Origin: Adenophora triphylla var. japonica
Lineage: Eukaryota; Streptophyta; Magnoliopsida; Asterales; Campanulaceae
Length of the DNA stretch: 64,000 nt
Direction of reading: 5' to 3'
Assembly (NCBI GenBank): GCA_022495995.1
Contig: JAFEMH010000937.1
Span: 124,001 to 188,000, forward strand
Position numbers and translations under genes: made by a program. Of the stretch, positions 62,650 through 64,000 are shown piece after piece (the first letter of the stretch is position 1; each line of letters opens with the position of its first letter). The notes beneath the pieces are model-generated. The model was not told where the DNA came from. It ran no database searches and saw only the letters and a program-made list of their open reading frames with translations.

Positions 62650-63300
62650 AAGAATTGGTTTAGGCCTTTCTTATTACCTATTTCGCGCGTTTTACATCAA
62701 TTGGTATCAGAGCAGGATGATCCTTGAAAGATGGCCAACGATGAAGAAATCAGCACGAGGACACTTCTCGAAGCTCTTATAGTGGCGATGCGCGAGGATC
62801 GAGATGCCATTCTAACAGCAGTGCGCGAGGATCGTACGTAGGCGGCTAACCGTCACGCAGAGATCTTGGGGCTTTGAACGTTGGTCGTGGTGGCGAACAA
62901 CCAAGAAATTGAGGCGCTCGTGGGGACAATCTCCACCACAGAGACCCGATTGGCAGGGATGTTCGTATCGAAAAAGGCTTGCAGAAAACCCTGTAGGACA
63001 TGTAGACGTTGTTACATCAAAAAACCACTCCACCGTAATCCGCCGATCGAAGGAAGGGATTCAGATTCCAACGGAGAAGATTATTTTGCAGTCGGCTCCG
63101 TAGATCAAAATCTAGAAAGTCAGAATAACATTTTCAAAGGAGAGGAGGTTAGTAATAATTTTCTTTCTGTAGGTAGAAATACTGCACCAAAAGAAATAAT
63201 TTTAGAGCCAAATAAACACCCACCTAAATTAACAAAACACACCCACCTCACATCCACTTACACGCAGGGAGAGAAAGAGTGGGTTCTGCAATTTTTTTCC
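62650..63300 (+). mobile_element. Retrotransposon fragment: LTR end, PBS and gag start
   Basis: CGCGTTTTACATCA looks like an LTR 3' end; two bases later comes TGGTATCAGAGCAGG (62702-62716), a primer-binding site for initiator tRNA-Met. A gag-like start follows (ATG 62731, MANDEEISTRTLLEALIVAM), broken by stops. A 140-codon open stretch to 63303 contains no domain I recognise. The LTR seems to begin where the PMD pseudogene stops, so only about 50 bases of it are present or the PMD lies within the LTR. Confidence 0.6.
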
Positions 63301-64000
63301 TAGGTAATTTTGCTCTCATCTCTCTTAAATTTATCTCAATCTTTATTATTTTTTGGGTTAATTAAAGATTTAATGTTCAAATCGTTGTTTTTCGGAACCC
63401 TCGTGTTCGGCAAACGGCTGATCGAGGAAAATGGTGAATGGCGACCATGGTCGGCCGAACAACTTACTCAATTGCAGCCATAGGCAACCAAACGGCCTGC
63501 CCATGAGCGGCGATAACCAGTCTACATGCCTGCCCAATCGCAACCAAGAACTGTCGAACTGGTTGCTCAATTGCGACCGAACAACTTAATTAGTGGCGGC
63601 CAGACTTGGGCGAATAGACCGTGTTGCAATAGAATCGGGGTTTCTAAAAAAAAAATTCATTTACTCACTAGTGATTAATTATTCCAACGCTTTAATATGT
63701 GTATAGACATACTAATGTTTTTTTTTCTCATTTTGTGCGTTTGAAGTTTTTACATACACAAGGAAGAGAATGATCTATTACGTCCGCTAGGAAAAAAATG
63801 AAAAATCGCGTATTCAAGGACACCCGAGGAAATACCTGGGCGGTGAAGGATCCAAAAATGAATATCAATCTTTTCGTAGGCAAAAACCCCATTATAGTTT
63901 AATTTATGTAATTTTATATATTAATTAATATTATTAACTCATTATAATTAAATATTTATAGTTAATCATTATAGTTAATTTTCATAGTTGACAATTATAA
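63301..64000. other. Right edge, no recognised gene
   Basis: GC-richer around 63400-63600 with repeated GCAACCGAAC or GGCCGAACAACTT-like phrases, then AT-rich to the end. Nothing with a supported identity. Confidence 0.4.

Noticed and set aside
62881..63303. 140-codon frame as an independent gene
   Set aside because: Starts within the gag-like region of a retrotransposon fragment and has no recognised domain.

Overview
The window is nuclear DNA from a flowering plant. It is AT-rich and gene-poor, with GT-AG introns, one nuclear tRNA gene, and LTR retrotransposons, Stowaway, hAT and Tourist elements and Helitrons nested in one another. The best family clue is an intact BAHD acyltransferase at 14.3-17.9 kb. 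Its HHTLSDG motif and C-terminus look like rosmarinic acid synthase, which points to the mint family (Lamiaceae) or a relative; that is inference, not proof. Layout: 0.3-5.0 kb is a composite retroelement with a decayed Copia pol, inverted Copia LTRs and a TRIM half-element, all inside one 5-bp target duplication. 5.9-8.5 kb is a young Copia deletion derivative with both LTRs and a TSD. 8.6-13.6 kb is intergenic with minisatellites, MITEs and SINE pieces. 14.3-17.9 kb is the two-exon acyltransferase. 19.1-24.7 kb is a complete but non-autonomous Ty3-type LTR element carrying an antisense, degraded 'gypsy-type transposon' gene with introns. 27.7-29.1 kb is a solo LTR. 30.1-30.7 kb is a small PMP3/RCI2 membrane-protein gene (minus strand). 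32.1 kb is a tRNA-Arg(UCU). 32.2-33.7 kb is a cluster of four Stowaway MITEs. 33.9-36.7 kb is a non-autonomous Helitron. 37.6-40.4 kb holds LTR and Copia relics. 42.2-49.9 kb is a matrin/U1-type zinc-finger gene with a 6-kb intron full of transposons and a single-base frameshift in exon 2. 50.9-52.8 kb is a four-exon gene for a conserved-looking coiled-coil protein of unknown function, convergent with the zinc-finger gene. 53.5-60.2 kb is a tandem segmental duplication of about 3 kb whose two copies carry different transposon insertions, so each serves as the other's empty site. 60.3-61.2 kb is an hAT element that captured a reductase gene fragment. 62.3-63.3 kb is a plant-mobile-domain pseudogene followed by a retrotransposon fragment. 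How it fits together: the four host genes (acyltransferase, PMP3-like, zinc-finger, coiled-coil) and the tRNA are independent units with no operon-like logic. Most of the biology here is transposable-element dynamics. There are several gene-capture events (a MYB-type exon, a double-bond reductase fragment, possibly a plant mobile domain), nested insertions whose order can be read from target duplications, a retroelement chimera apparently made by template switching, and a tandem duplication in intron 1 of the zinc-finger gene that creates a potential 9-nt microexon.
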